64,000 bases of DNA. Origin: Nocardioides halotolerans DSM 19273 (GTDB taxonomy: Bacteria > Actinomycetota > Actinomycetes > Propionibacteriales > Nocardioidaceae). The position numbers and the translations under genes are program-made. Below the pieces are notes generated by a model, which searched no databases, was not told where the DNA came from, and saw only the letters and a list, made by a program, of their open reading frames with translations. Of this stretch, positions 26,596 through 35,618 are shown piece after piece. The stretch spans positions 1 to 64,000 of the forward strand of contig NZ_KE383923.1 in NCBI RefSeq assembly GCF_000422805.1, written 5' to 3'. How positions within the stretch are numbered: the stretch's first letter is position 1; each line of letters opens with the position of its first letter.

Positions 26596-27710
26596 CGTGG
26601 CCGGAGTGGCTGGCGCAGCAGGCCGCGCTGCGCGAGCACGCCGGGCTGCGCCGCGAGCTGCGGCCCCGGCCGGCCGACGACGGCTTCGTCGACCTCGCGG
26701 GCAACGACTACCTCGGCCTCTCCCAGCACCCCGTCGTCCGGGCCGCGGCCGCCGAGGCCGCCGTGACGTGGGGCGCCGGCGCCGGCGCCTCGCGCCTGGT
26801 CACCGGCGCGCTCGAGCTGCACCGCGAGCTCGAGACCGAGCTCGCGGCGTACGCCTGGCGGCCGTCCGCGCTGCTCTTCTCGACCGGGTACGCCGCCAAC
26901 CTCGGGGTGCTCCAGGCGCTCGGCGGGCGTGATGCCTTCGTGGTCTCCGACGCCCACGTGCACGCGTCGCTGATCGACGCGGTGCGGGTCTCGCGCACGC
27001 CCTACCAGGTGGCGGCGCACAACGACTGGCGCGCCGTCGACGCCGCCCTCGACCAGGCCGACGGGCGGCGGGCGCTGGTGCTGGTGGAGTCGGTCTACTC
27101 CGTGCTCGGCGACGAGGCCCCTCTCTCCCGGCTCGCCCACGTGTGCGACGACCGCGGTGCGCTGCTGGTCGTCGACGAGGCGCACGCGCTCGGCGTGCTG
27201 CGCGCCGGCCTGGTCCACGCCGCCGGCCTCGGGGGCGAGGGCTTCGTGGTCAGCACCGCGACGCTGTCGAAGGCCTTCGGCAGCCAGGGCGGCGTCGTGC
27301 TCGGCTCGCAGGCCGTCATCGACCAGCTGGTCAACACCGCCCGGTCGTTCATCTACGACACCGGCCTGGCGCCGGCGGCGACGGCCGCCGCCCTGGCCGC
27401 TCTGCGCATCGTGCGCGACGAGCCGCAGATCACCGACCTGGTCGAGCTGCGGGTCGCCGACCTCGCCGCCGCGCTGGGCGTGGCACGGCCGGACGCCGCC
27501 GTCCTCTCGGTGCCGATGCCGAGCCCGCAGGCCGCCGTCACCGCCCAGGCCGCGGCTCGGGCGCACGGCGTGCTGGTCGGCTGCTTCCGCCCGCCGTCGG
27601 TGCCCGACGGGATCTCCCGGCTCCGCGTCACGGTCAACGCCGGCGTCCCCGAGCCCGACTGGGCCCGGGCGGTCGACGTCCTCGTGTCGGTGGTCAAGGA
27701 GCACGGGTGA
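26592..27710 (+). CDS. bioF: 8-amino-7-oxononanoate synthase
   Basis: The 372-residue alpha-oxoamine synthase condenses pimeloyl thioester with alanine to KAPA. Typical elements are [30 protein letters not shown], the aspartate in [11 protein letters not shown], and the PLP lysine in [14 protein letters not shown]. It is a little shorter than some homologs but complete. Its stop overlaps bioD as GTGA. No pimeloyl-forming bioC/bioH or bioW is in the window, so that step is encoded elsewhere. Confidence 0.96.
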   Translation: MTWPEWLAQQAALREHAGLRRELRPRPADDGFVDLAGNDYLGLSQHPVVRAAAAEAAVTWGAGAGASRLVTGALELHRELETELAAYAWRPSALLFSTGYAANLGVLQALGGRDAFVVSDAHVHASLIDAVRVSRTPYQVAAHNDWRAVDAALDQADGRRALVLVESVYSVLGDEAPLSRLAHVCDDRGALLVVDEAHALGVLRAGLVHAAGLGGEGFVVSTATLSKAFGSQGGVVLGSQAVIDQLVNTARSFIYDTGLAPAATAAALAALRIVRDEPQITDLVELRVADLAAALGVARPDAAVLSVPMPSPQAAVTAQAAARAHGVLVGCFRPPSVPDGISRLRVTVNAGVPEPDWARAVDVLVSVVKEHG

Positions 27711-28360
27711 TCACCGTCGTCACCGGCACCTCGACGGGGGTCGGCAAGACGGTCGCGACCGCGGCGCTGGCGGTCACCTCGCCGGGCTCGGTGCTGGTGG
27801 TGAAGCCCGTGCAGACCGGGGCGCGCGACGGCGACTCCGACGCCCGCGAGGTCGGCCGGCTGGCCGGCGTCGACACCGTGGAGTGGACCGTGCTCGACGA
27901 GCCGCTCGCGCCCGACACGGCCGCACGCCGCCAGGGCGTCGAGATACCGCTCGTGGCGTCGTACGCCGCCCGCCTCCGCGGCCTCCTGCAGGACAGCGTG
28001 CTCGTCGAGGGCGCCGGCGGGCTGCTGGTCCGGCTGGACGCCGCCGGCGGCACGCTCCTCGACCTGGCGTCCGACCTCGGCACCGTGGCCGAGATCGACG
28101 TCGTCGTCGTCGTGGCGGCCGGCCTGGGCACCCTCAACCACACGGAGCTGACCGTCGACGCGCTGCGCGCGCGAGGCCTGGCCGTGCGGGGCCTGGTGGT
28201 CGGCTCCTGGCCCGCCGAGCCGGGTCTCGCGGAGCGGTGCAACCTCGAGGACCTCGCGCGGGTCGCGCCCGTCCTGGCGGTCATCCCGGAGGGTGCGGGC
28301 GCGCTGTCGCGGGAGGAGTTCGTCGCCGCGGCGCCGGGGTGGTTCGCGCAGGTGCGTTAG
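27707..28360 (+). CDS. bioD: ATP-dependent dethiobiotin synthetase
   Basis: The 217-residue P-loop enzyme closes the ureido ring of dethiobiotin with CO2 and ATP. The N-terminal P-loop is GTSTGVGKT (7-15). KPVQTGA carries the catalytic lysine, and VEGAGGLLV is the metal-binding segment. The GTG start overlaps bioF, completing a four-gene operon that converts pimeloyl thioester to biotin. Its end overlaps the next gene by 4 bp in convergent orientation. Confidence 0.96.
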   Translation: MITVVTGTSTGVGKTVATAALAVTSPGSVLVVKPVQTGARDGDSDAREVGRLAGVDTVEWTVLDEPLAPDTAARRQGVEIPLVASYAARLRGLLQDSVLVEGAGGLLVRLDAAGGTLLDLASDLGTVAEIDVVVVVAAGLGTLNHTELTVDALRARGLAVRGLVVGSWPAEPGLAERCNLEDLARVAPVLAVIPEGAGALSREEFVAAAPGWFAQVR

Positions 28361-29031
28361 CCGCGGCGCACGACGGCGTACGGCGAGCAGCTGCGCGCCA
28401 CCAGGTCTGAGCCCTCGAAGCAGACCATGACCTTGGTGCGACCGTGCGGCGCGCGCTTCCACGGCAGCTTCACGAACGCCGCGCCGCGGGCGACCACTGC
28501 CGAGCCGAGGACCTTGAGCCGGCCGTCCTTCTTCTTGTACGCCGTGACCGTCCCGCCGTCGGTGGACGCCGGCCGCTCGGTGGACATGAACGAGATCGCG
28601 GCCCAGACGAGCCGCCTCTTGGTCGGGGCGGGGTGGACCCGGCGCACGTCGAGCCGCAGGGCGGCGTCGATCTTGCGGACCAGGACCGGCGTGCCCATGA
28701 AGTCGGCGGTGTCGAGGCCCGAGTGGCCGACGACGTGGGGCTGGAGCTGGTGCCCGATGTCGGCGGTCTCGACGAGGTAGTCGCGCGCGGTCGCGCCGGC
28801 GACCGGCACGCCGTCGCGCAGCCACTGGAAGTCGTAGGACTCCGGCGGTGAGGTCCAGGCGCCGAGGTCGGCGGTGAGGTAGGCGCCGGGCACCGGCACG
28901 CCCTGCGTCGGGCTGTGACCGACGGCGACGAACGGCGGCGCACCCGCACCAGCGGGGGCCGAGGACGCCAGGAGACCCGCGACCAGCGCGAGCGCCAGCC
29001 ACGCGGCGACACGAGTGAGCACCCGAGTCAC
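28357..29031 (-). CDS. Secreted protein with Ig-like (cell-surface type) domain
   Basis: The 224-residue protein has a signal peptide (MTRVLTRVAAWLALALVAGLLASSAPAGA, shown only in part: AAWLALALVAGLLASS). A beta-sandwich of the type often repeated in actinobacterial surface proteins follows (YDFQWLRDGVPVAGATARDY, TADIGHQLQPHVVG). The second half (LRLDVRRVHPAPTKRRLVWA) contains two cysteines, KVMVCFEGSD and RSCSPY. No catalytic motif is seen. The GTG at 29031 follows a strong AGGGGGG ribosome-binding site. Its gene is convergent with bioD and divergent from the 29150 gene. Confidence 0.7.
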   Translation of the reverse strand: MTRVLTRVAAWLALALVAGLLASSAPAGAGAPPFVAVGHSPTQGVPVPGAYLTADLGAWTSPPESYDFQWLRDGVPVAGATARDYLVETADIGHQLQPHVVGHSGLDTADFMGTPVLVRKIDAALRLDVRRVHPAPTKRRLVWAAISFMSTERPASTDGGTVTAYKKKDGRLKVLGSAVVARGAAFVKLPWKRAPHGRTKVMVCFEGSDLVARSCSPYAVVRRG

Positions 29032-29149
29032 GACGACCCCCCTGCAGATCCGCGGACCGCAGAAGCCTACCGAAGCGGCGCGGCGGACCGTGGTAGCGAG
29101 AGCCGTGGCGTCGTACTGTGCTCCCGCTGACGGAGAGACGAGGGAGACC

Positions 29150-29869
29150 ATGGGGTTCGGAGACAGCCTGAAGAAGTGGGCGACGTCCAAGGCGACGGAG
29201 ATGCTGACGGCCGACAGCGACAAGCGCGAGAGCGCCGCGGCGTCCGCCGACGCCGCCGAGTCGCAGGCCCGCAGCGACCTCGGCGAGACGCTGCTGCGCA
29301 CGGCGTTCCCCAAGCTCGGCGAGCTCGCCGACAAGCAGGAGGCCGACCGGGTGGCCCGCGAGGAGGCCGAGGAGCAGGAGCGCCGCGAGGAGATCCTGTC
29401 GATGCCGCTCGCGAGCGTGCAGCTGTCGGTGACCGGGCACGTCACCGACAACTGGTCGGGCCAGCTGCACTGGTCGTGGAACGACGTCTCCCCCAACGAG
29501 CCCGACCCCACCGACCCCTACGCCGACAAGCCGCTGGCGTGGTTCGAGCTGTTCGCCGAGGACACCGCGCGCCCCGACCTGGGCGGGATGCTCCTCACCC
29601 ACTGGAGCTTCCAGCTCCCGGGCTACCACGGCGACGGCACCTACGACCTCTCGGCGATCGCCCAGGAGCGCGAGGCTGCGGGCGCGGCGCTCGACTACCT
29701 CGAGTGGTCGATGGACTTCGCGAACGCCGACGACGCGTCGTTCTACTTCTACTCCGGCTCCGGGCCGTCGTCGGTGACGGTGTCGGAGGGCGGGAAGAAG
29801 CTCGCGGTGGTGATGTCGATGTCCGGCGCGCTCGGCGACCTCACGGCCACGGCGACGATCACCCGCTGA
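29150..29869 (+). CDS. Hypothetical protein with charged helix and beta-rich C terminus
   Basis: The 239-residue protein is not a family I recognise. Residues 1-60 look helical and amphipathic (MGFGDSLKKWATSKATEMLT). Residues about 65-88 are a very charged coiled-coil-like helix (QEADRVAREEAEEQERREEI). The rest is probably beta-rich, with aromatic strands (DNWSGQLHWSWNDVSPNEPD, GGMLLTHWSFQLPGYHGDGT). There is no signal peptide. The ATG follows GAGGGAGACC, a good ribosome-binding site, and codon use is normal. It stands alone between convergent and divergent neighbours. Confidence 0.7.
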   Translation: MGFGDSLKKWATSKATEMLTADSDKRESAAASADAAESQARSDLGETLLRTAFPKLGELADKQEADRVAREEAEEQERREEILSMPLASVQLSVTGHVTDNWSGQLHWSWNDVSPNEPDPTDPYADKPLAWFELFAEDTARPDLGGMLLTHWSFQLPGYHGDGTYDLSAIAQEREAAGAALDYLEWSMDFANADDASFYFYSGSGPSSVTVSEGGKKLAVVMSMSGALGDLTATATITR

Positions 29870-29884
29870 CCCCGACCGCTCGGC

Positions 29885-30271
29885 TCAGGTCAGCGGCTGG
29901 TTGACGAACCAGCGGTGGCCGAACGGGTCGCGGAAGACCGCCACGCGGCCGGCGGGCGGGCTGTCCTCCGGCCCGCGGTCGAGCGTGACGCCGTGCTGCT
30001 GCACCCGCGCAGCGACGGCATCGCAGTCGTCGACGGTGAGGTGGAGGCTGACGCTGGCGCCGCGGGCCCTGTCCGGCGGCGCGACCCCCGCCGACTCGAA
30101 CTCGTCGGACATCATCCAGCGCGCGCCGGCGACGGTGAGCTCGCAGTGACCGACCCTGCCGTCGTCCATCACGATCGGCTCGTAGGTCACCTCGGCGCCC
30201 AGCGCCGCGACGTACCACTCGATCGCGGCGCGGCTGTCGTCGACGCAGAGGTACGGCGTCAGCTCACTCAT
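29885..30271 (-). CDS. VOC-superfamily (glyoxalase/bleomycin-resistance-like) protein
   Basis: The 128-residue protein has the paired beta-alpha-beta-beta-beta modules of the VOC fold (MSELTPYLCVDDSRAAIEWY ... VAVFRDPFGHRWFVNQP). Candidate metal ligands are Glu and His residues in GHCELTVAG, SLHLTVDD and FGHRW. Members isomerise, dioxygenate or bind drugs. The substrate here is unknown. Its start overlaps the stop of the MerR-VOC fusion by 8 bp, so the regulator and this protein form one operon. Confidence 0.87.
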   Translation of the reverse strand: MSELTPYLCVDDSRAAIEWYVAALGAEVTYEPIVMDDGRVGHCELTVAGARWMMSDEFESAGVAPPDRARGASVSLHLTVDDCDAVAARVQQHGVTLDRGPEDSPPAGRVAVFRDPFGHRWFVNQPLT

Positions 30272-31064
30272 CGATCTCCTCCGCGCTCTCGATCGGCTGC
30301 ATGAACGACCACAGTCCACCCTCGGGGTCGCGGGCGCCGTACTCGCGGACGCCGTAGGGCATGTCCCTGGGCTCGTAGGCGATCTCGGCGCCCCACGCCG
30401 CGGTCCGCGCGTGGTGGGCCTCGACGTCGTCCACGTCGATGGCGACGCAGTGGGTCGACGAGCCCGTCGTCGCCGGGCTGGCCAGTCGGTGTCGCGGCGA
30501 CTCGTGGTGCATCCAGATCCGGCCGTCACCCACGAAGACCTCGGCGTGCACCGCCTTCCCCGTTCCGTGCTTGGTGACCGGTCCTGGTGCGAAGCCGAAC
30601 GCCTCGACGAGGAACCGCTGCATGGCCTCCACGTCGCGGTAGACGAGCAGCGTCAGGCGACGGACGGCCACCGGCTCGTCGCCCAGCCCGGCGAGCAGGT
30701 CGAGGAGCTCGGTCGGGGTCGGCCCGGCGCCCTCGAGGAGCCGCGCCTCGACGGCGCGGACCCGCTCCCGCTCGCGGGCGGTCTGCGCGAGGCGGGTGTC
30801 GAGGTCGGCGAGGTGCCGACGGGCGATCGCGAGCAGGTCGACCTGGTCCGGTGCGACCTCGGCCACCAGCGTGCCGAGCGACCTCTGGAGCCGGATCCGG
30901 TAGAGCCGGTCGAGCGTGCCCGCGTCGTAGGACCGCCGGCCTCCGTCGGTGCGCGCGGGTGCGAGCAGCCCCAGATCCTCGTAGTAGCGCAGGGTGCGCT
31001 GGGTCAGGCCGGTGCGGGCGGCGACCTCGCCGATGGTGAGCGCGGTCGGTCGGTCGGTGGGCAT
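30264..31064 (-). CDS. MerR-family regulator fused to a C-terminal VOC domain
   Basis: Of 266 residues, 10-78 are a MerR winged helix (TIGEVAARTGLTQRTLRYYE). Residues about 80-118 form a dimerisation coiled coil (LADLDTRLAQTARERERVRA). Residues about 133-260 are a VOC domain (VYRDVEAMQRFLVEAFGFAP; YGARDPEGGLWSFMQP). The VOC module replaces the usual effector-binding domain, so it may bind the substrate or antibiotic handled by the downstream VOC protein. The gene overlaps that protein by 8 bp. Activation by a bound small molecule is inferred. Confidence 0.88.
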   Translation of the reverse strand: MPTDRPTALTIGEVAARTGLTQRTLRYYEDLGLLAPARTDGGRRSYDAGTLDRLYRIRLQRSLGTLVAEVAPDQVDLLAIARRHLADLDTRLAQTARERERVRAVEARLLEGAGPTPTELLDLLAGLGDEPVAVRRLTLLVYRDVEAMQRFLVEAFGFAPGPVTKHGTGKAVHAEVFVGDGRIWMHHESPRHRLASPATTGSSTHCVAIDVDDVEAHHARTAAWGAEIAYEPRDMPYGVREYGARDPEGGLWSFMQPIESAEEIDE

Positions 31065-31126
31065 GCCTCGACGCTAGGTCCTGACGTGGCGTGAGGTGCA
31101 AGAGCGAGATTGTGCGGCCGCCGGCG

Positions 31127-32545
31127 TCACCAGCCCGGCGGTCGCCGGTCGTGCCACGGCGCGGCCGCCTCGAGCTGGGCGCACAGGCCGAGCAGCAGCT
31201 CCTCCTCGGCCGGCCGGGCCGCGAGCATCACGCCGACCGGCAGCCCGTCGTCGGTCCACCCCAGCGGCAGGGAGGCTGCCGGCATGCCAGTGACGTTCCA
31301 GGCGCTGGTCCACGGCGTGAACCGCTTCTGGTTCTCGAAGTCGGCCGCAGGGTCGTCGTCGTCCCGGATCGCACCCACCGGCAGCGGCGGCGCGGCCAGG
31401 GTCGGCGTGAGCACGGCGTCGTACGCCGCCAGGGCGGTGAGCGCGGCCGCCGCCACCCGGCGCAGCTCGCCGATCGCGAAGCCGAAGTCCGGCCCGCTGA
31501 CCGCCCGTCCCCGCTCGGTGAGCCAGCGGGTCAGCGGCCGCAGCAGGTGCTCCTGCTCCGGCGGCACGGGCGACATCGCGGTGAGCACCGACCAGCAGGT
31601 CTCGAAGACCGGCACGGCCTCGCGCGGCAGCGGGACGGGAACGTCCACGACCTCGTGACCAAGCGACTCCAGGAGCCGTGAGACGTCCACAACCGCGTCG
31701 AGACAAGCCTTGTCCACAGGCGCGTCGAGGAGCACCGGCTCGGTGAATCGCGCCACCCGAAGATGGCCGGGATCGCGGTCGCAGGCCGCGAGGAACGTGC
31801 CTCCAGGAGGTGGTGCCCAGGACGGATCCCCCACCCGACGACCGGCGAGCTCGTCGAGCATCGCCGCCGCGTCGCGCACGGTCCGGGCGATCGGCCCGGC
31901 CGTCGCCAAACCCACCGGGTCGCCGTACACGGGGTGACCGCTGATCCGCCCTCTCGAGGGCTTGAGCCCGACCAGCCCGCAGCACGAGGCCGGGATCCGG
32001 ATGGAGCCACCGCCGTCCGAGCCCTGCGCCATGGGCACCAACCCGGCCGCCACCGCCGCGGCCGCGCCGCCGGACGAGCCGCCCGCCATCCGCGACCGGT
32101 CCCACGGCGTGACCGACGCGGGCCGGCCCTCGGGCTCGGTGTAGCAGGGCGAGCCGAACTCCGGCGTCGCCGTCTTGCCGAGGCTGACCATGCCGGCGCC
32201 CTCGAGCGCCAGGGTGACGCCGTCAGAGACGTCTGGCACGAAGTCGGCGTAGACCGGCGACCCGAAGGTCGTGCGGACGCCCTGGGTCAGGTTGAGATCC
32301 TTGATGGCCGTCGGCACGCCGTAGAGCGGCGAGCGCGCGTCGGGCTCCAGGGTCTCGAGCCGGCCGGCGCGGGCGAGCGCGAGCTCGTCGGTGAGCGTGA
32401 CGAACGCGCCCACCGTCGTCGACGGGTCGTCGTCGACGCGGTGGGCGCGTTCGAGGTAGTGCTCGGCAAGCTCGAGGGGCGACACCTCGCGCCGCCGCAC
32501 CAGCTCGCCCTGCTCGAGGGCGGTCAGGTCGTGCAGCTCGGCCAC
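31127..32545 (-). CDS. Amidase signature family hydrolase
   Basis: The 472-residue protein has the Ser-cisSer-Lys triad of amidases: Lys82 in PTAIKDLN, the cis-serine in GGSSGG (155-160), and nucleophile Ser181 in [10 protein letters not shown]. Length and layout match GatA-like amidases, but GatB and GatC are absent nearby and the catalytic region resembles general 6-aminohexanoate or indole-acetamide type hydrolases. The substrate is unknown. It stands alone, downstream of the FMN reductase gene. Confidence 0.88.
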   Translation of the reverse strand: MAELHDLTALEQGELVRRREVSPLELAEHYLERAHRVDDDPSTTVGAFVTLTDELALARAGRLETLEPDARSPLYGVPTAIKDLNLTQGVRTTFGSPVYADFVPDVSDGVTLALEGAGMVSLGKTATPEFGSPCYTEPEGRPASVTPWDRSRMAGGSSGGAAAAVAAGLVPMAQGSDGGGSIRIPASCCGLVGLKPSRGRISGHPVYGDPVGLATAGPIARTVRDAAAMLDELAGRRVGDPSWAPPPGGTFLAACDRDPGHLRVARFTEPVLLDAPVDKACLDAVVDVSRLLESLGHEVVDVPVPLPREAVPVFETCWSVLTAMSPVPPEQEHLLRPLTRWLTERGRAVSGPDFGFAIGELRRVAAAALTALAAYDAVLTPTLAAPPLPVGAIRDDDDPAADFENQKRFTPWTSAWNVTGMPAASLPLGWTDDGLPVGVMLAARPAEEELLLGLCAQLEAAAPWHDRRPPGW

Positions 32546-32591
32546 CCGTCGAACCTAGCCGCGAGGCTTGGTCAGGTGAGTCCGGGGACCC

Positions 32592-33143
32592 TCAGGCGGC
32601 CACCGTCTCCTGCTTGAAGTCCACGAGACGGGCCACGGCGCTGTGCAGCTTGCCGAGGACCTCGGGGTCGGAGAGGACGTCCACGTCGATCGACGACTGC
32701 GAGACCGTCACGTCCTCGACGACGACCGCCCCCGCGATGGTGGCGGAGCGGAGGGCGTCGGCGTGCGACCACTTGCCGCCGTACGGCGTGGGCGTGGTGC
32801 CGACGACGCCGAACGGCTTGCCGGTCAGGGCGCCCTGGCCGTAGGGGCGCGACAGCCAGTCGATCGCGTTGTTGAGGACCGCCGGCATGGTGCCGTTGTA
32901 CTCCGGCGTGACGGCGAGGACGCGGTCGGCGCCGGCCACCCGCGCGCGGAAGGCGGTGGCGGTCTCCGGGGCGTCCGCCTCGTTGTCGATGTCCTCGTTG
33001 TAGAACGGCAGGCGCTCGAGCCCGTCGACGAGGTCGAGGGTGACGCCCTCGGGCGCCTGGTCACGCAGCAGCTCGGCGAGCCTGCGGTTCACGGAGTCGG
33101 CGCGGAGGCTTCCGACAAGGACGGCGACGCGGGTCTGGGACAT
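32592..33143 (-). CDS. NAD(P)H-dependent FMN reductase
   Basis: The 183-residue flavodoxin-like protein has the FMN phosphate loop GSLRADSVNRRLAELL near residue 10 and the isoalloxazine-binding TPEYNGTMPAVLNNAIDWLS at about 83. It resembles azoreductase/chromate reductase/SsuE-type enzymes that reduce flavin or quinones. ATG 33143 follows AGGAGCACCC. A TetR gene diverges from it, with two dyads between, so it is probably the target of that repressor. It could supply FMNH2 to SsuD, but the distance and separate control make that speculative. Confidence 0.88.
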   Translation of the reverse strand: MSQTRVAVLVGSLRADSVNRRLAELLRDQAPEGVTLDLVDGLERLPFYNEDIDNEADAPETATAFRARVAGADRVLAVTPEYNGTMPAVLNNAIDWLSRPYGQGALTGKPFGVVGTTPTPYGGKWSHADALRSATIAGAVVVEDVTVSQSSIDVDVLSDPEVLGKLHSAVARLVDFKQETVAA

Positions 33144-33186
33144 GGGTGCTCCTGTGGAGTCCGGTTGGATCGGTCCCCGGTGAAAC

Positions 33187-33244
33187 CGGACCACGGTCCG
33201 CTTATATTCCGGCAGAAGGAACCTCGGCGAGTGGTCTGGACCAC
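33187..33244. promoter_or_regulatory. Two dyads between FMN reductase and TetR genes
   Basis: CGGACCACGGTCCG at 33187-33200 is a perfect 14-bp palindrome. GTGGTCTGGACCAC at 33231-33244 has perfect 6-bp arms. Both share a GGACC/GGTC core and flank an AT-rich CTTATATT that could be a -10 box. They are good operator candidates for the adjacent TetR protein. Confidence 0.6.
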
Positions 33245-33275
33245 GGCGGGACCGCTCCTACAGTTGCCCTCACTG

Positions 33276-33872
33276 ATGAGCGAGCGGCCCCTGCTTCCGT
33301 TGCTCGGGGACGCAGCCCCCGAGCGGCGCGACGCTGCTCGCAACCGCGAGGCCCTGCTCGTCGCGGCCCAGGAGATCATCGAGACCTGCGGCATCGACGG
33401 CGTCACGATGGACGGTGTCGCCGCGCGCGCCGGGGTGGGCAAGGGGACCGTGTTCCGCCGGTTCGGGTCGCGCGAGGGGCTGATGGCGGCCCTGCTGAAC
33501 TTCTCCGAGACCGAGTGGCAGGCCTCGGTCATCTCCGGCCCGCCCCCTCTCGGTCCGGGAGCGCCGCCGATGGAGCGGCTGCTGGCGTTCGGGCGCTCGC
33601 GGCTCGAGACCACGCTCCGGTTCGCCGACCTGATCCGGGCGGCGGGCGCGGCCGGGACGCGGAGCTACGCGGCGTACTCCTTCGTCGCCATGCACGTGCG
33701 CTACCTGATGGGCGAGATCGGGGTGACCGGCGACATCGCGCTCTTGGCCACGGCCCTGCTGGCACCCCTCGAGGTGCCGATCCTGGAGCAGCAGGTGCAG
33801 ATCGAGGGCATGGACCTCGACCGCATCCACGTGGCCTGGGTCGACCTGGCCCACCGGATCACCCAGCACTGA
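33276..33872 (+). CDS. TetR-family transcriptional regulator
   Basis: The 198-residue regulator has an N-terminal TetR helix-turn-helix at about residues 20-66 (EIIETCGIDGVTMDGVAARA, GKGTVFRRFGSREGL) and a helical ligand-binding C terminus. It is divergent from the FMN reductase gene. Palindromes in between suggest it represses that gene and itself. The inducer may be a quinone or electrophile, as for other repressors of flavin/quinone reductases (inference). Confidence 0.9.
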   Translation: MSERPLLPLLGDAAPERRDAARNREALLVAAQEIIETCGIDGVTMDGVAARAGVGKGTVFRRFGSREGLMAALLNFSETEWQASVISGPPPLGPGAPPMERLLAFGRSRLETTLRFADLIRAAGAAGTRSYAAYSFVAMHVRYLMGEIGVTGDIALLATALLAPLEVPILEQQVQIEGMDLDRIHVAWVDLAHRITQH

Positions 33873-33945
33873 GCTTTCGGAAGGCTCCCGGCACTGAGCT
33901 CAGCACTGGGCTACCGACACCCGGCCCCAGACCGGATCGAGCGCG

Positions 33946-35538
33946 TCAGGCCCCGTGGCGGCGCAGCCCGAAGGTGAGCCCGTCGACCAGGGCGCCCCAC
34001 GACGCCTCGATCACGTTGTGACCCACGCCGACGGTGACCCACGACGACTCCCCGTCGGAGGTCTCGATCAGCACCCGCGTGATCGCGTCGGTGCCGTGAC
34101 CCTGGTCGAGGATGCGCACCTTGTAGTCGATGAGCTCGAACTTCACGACCTCGGGGAACGCCTGGCCGATCGCCTTGCGCAGCGCCTGGTCGAGCGCGTT
34201 GACCGGCCCGTTCCCCTCCCCGGTCACGACGTGCCGCTCGCCCTGCGCCTTGAGCTTGACCGTCGCCTCGGAGACCGCCTCCTCCCCCACCTCGCGGTGG
34301 TCGAGGGTCTCGGTGATCACCCGCCATGACTCGACGTCGAAGTACGACGGGCGCCGGCCCGACACCATCTCCTCGAGGAGCAGCTCGAAGGAGGCGTCCG
34401 CGGCCTCGAAGGTGTAGCCGGTGGCCTCGAGCTCCTTGACCCGGGCGGTGACCCGGGTGAGCAGCTCCTTGTCGGAGCCGAGGTCGTAGCCGAGCTCGCG
34501 GCCCTTGAGCTCGATCGAGGCGCGGCCGGCCATGTCGGAGACCAGGAGGCGCATGTCGTTGCCTACGTGCACGGGGTCGGTGTGCTGGTAGAGGTCGGGG
34601 TCGACCTTGATCGCGCTCGCGTGCAGCCCGGCCTTGTGCGCGAAGGCCGACGTCCCAACGTAGGGCTGGCGCGAGGCGGGCGGGACGTTGGTGACGTCGG
34701 CGACCGCGTGCGCGATCCGCGTCGCGTCCTTGAGGAAGCCGGGCGGCAGCACCGCGCGGTCGAGCTTGAGCTCGAGGTTCGCGACCACGGAGACCAGGTC
34801 GGCGTTGCCGGTGCGCTCGCCGTAGCCGTTGATGCAGCCCTGCACGTGGCTGGCGCCGGCCTCGATGGCCGCCAGCGAGTTCGCGACCGCGCAGCCGCTG
34901 TCGTTGTGGGCGTGGATGCCGACCCGGACGCCGGTGGTGTCGATCACGTCGTGCACCACGTCGGACACCCAGTCGGGCAGCATGCCGCCGTTGGTGTCGC
35001 ACAGGGCGACGACCTCGGCGCCGGCGTCGTACGCCGTGCGGAGCACCTCGAGCGCGTAGTCGCGGTTGGCGCGATAGCCGTCGAAGAAGTGCTCGGCGTC
35101 GAGGAACACCTGCTGCCCCTCCGCCCGCAGGTGCGCGACCGTGTCGCGGACCATGGCGAGGTTCTCCTCCAGCGTGGTCCGCAGCGCGAGGTCGACGTGC
35201 CGGTCGTGGGACTTCGCGACGAGGGTGACGACCGCCGCCCCGCTGTCGCGCAGCGCCGCGACCTGCGGGTCATCGGCGGCGGCGACGCCCGCCTTGCGCG
35301 TCGAGCCGAACGCCGCGAGCCTGGCGTGCTTGAGGTCGAGCTCGGCCCGCGCGCGCCGGAAGAACTCGGTGTCCTTGGGGTTCGCTCCCGGCCAGCCGCC
35401 CTCGATGTAGCCCACCCCGAGGCCGTCGAGCTGCTTGGCGATCGTGAGCTTGTCGGCGACCGAGAGGTTGAGACCCTCCTGCTGCGCGCCGTCGCGCAGG
35501 GTGGTGTCGTAGACGTGGAAGGCGCCGTGCAGGTCCAT
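33946..35538 (-). CDS. cimA: (R)-citramalate synthase
   Basis: The 530-residue DRE-TIM metallolyase condenses pyruvate with acetyl-CoA to citramalate, a threonine-independent route to 2-oxobutyrate for isoleucine. Signatures are YDTTLRDGAQQEGLNLSVAD at the N terminus, GIHAHNDSGCAVANSLAAIE for metal binding, and a C-terminal LeuA dimer/allosteric domain (FELIDYKVRILDQGHGTDAI). Substrate could be homologous (isopropylmalate or homocitrate), but the length and GAQQEG element fit CimA. A leader peptide, a hairpin and a U-tract terminator lie directly upstream. Confidence 0.93.
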   Translation of the reverse strand: MDLHGAFHVYDTTLRDGAQQEGLNLSVADKLTIAKQLDGLGVGYIEGGWPGANPKDTEFFRRARAELDLKHARLAAFGSTRKAGVAAADDPQVAALRDSGAAVVTLVAKSHDRHVDLALRTTLEENLAMVRDTVAHLRAEGQQVFLDAEHFFDGYRANRDYALEVLRTAYDAGAEVVALCDTNGGMLPDWVSDVVHDVIDTTGVRVGIHAHNDSGCAVANSLAAIEAGASHVQGCINGYGERTGNADLVSVVANLELKLDRAVLPPGFLKDATRIAHAVADVTNVPPASRQPYVGTSAFAHKAGLHASAIKVDPDLYQHTDPVHVGNDMRLLVSDMAGRASIELKGRELGYDLGSDKELLTRVTARVKELEATGYTFEAADASFELLLEEMVSGRRPSYFDVESWRVITETLDHREVGEEAVSEATVKLKAQGERHVVTGEGNGPVNALDQALRKAIGQAFPEVVKFELIDYKVRILDQGHGTDAITRVLIETSDGESSWVTVGVGHNVIEASWGALVDGLTFGLRRHGA

Positions 35539-35567
35539 CGGGTCACTTTCGGCAGGGTTCGGGCAAC

Positions 35568-35593
35568 AAAAAAACCCCTCGGAGTACGAGAGG
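35568..35593 (-). terminator. Intrinsic terminator (attenuator) before cimA
   Basis: On the minus strand CCTCTCG-TACTC-CGAGGGG (35593 to 35575) is followed by seven T residues (35574-35568), 30 bp upstream of the cimA ATG. It follows a 10-bp perfect hairpin, GCGCGTCGAC-GACC-GTCGACGCGC (35596-35619), whose start touches the leader-peptide stop codon. A U-run is unusual in this genome and marks it as a true intrinsic terminator inside the transcript leading to cimA. Confidence 0.85.
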
Positions 35594-35618
35594 CTGCGCG
35601 TCGACGGTCGTCGACGCG

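Noticed and set aside
32592-33143. FMN reductase as the SsuE partner of SsuD
   Set aside because: It is 21 kb from ssuD and has its own TetR-type control, so linkage is not supported by context.
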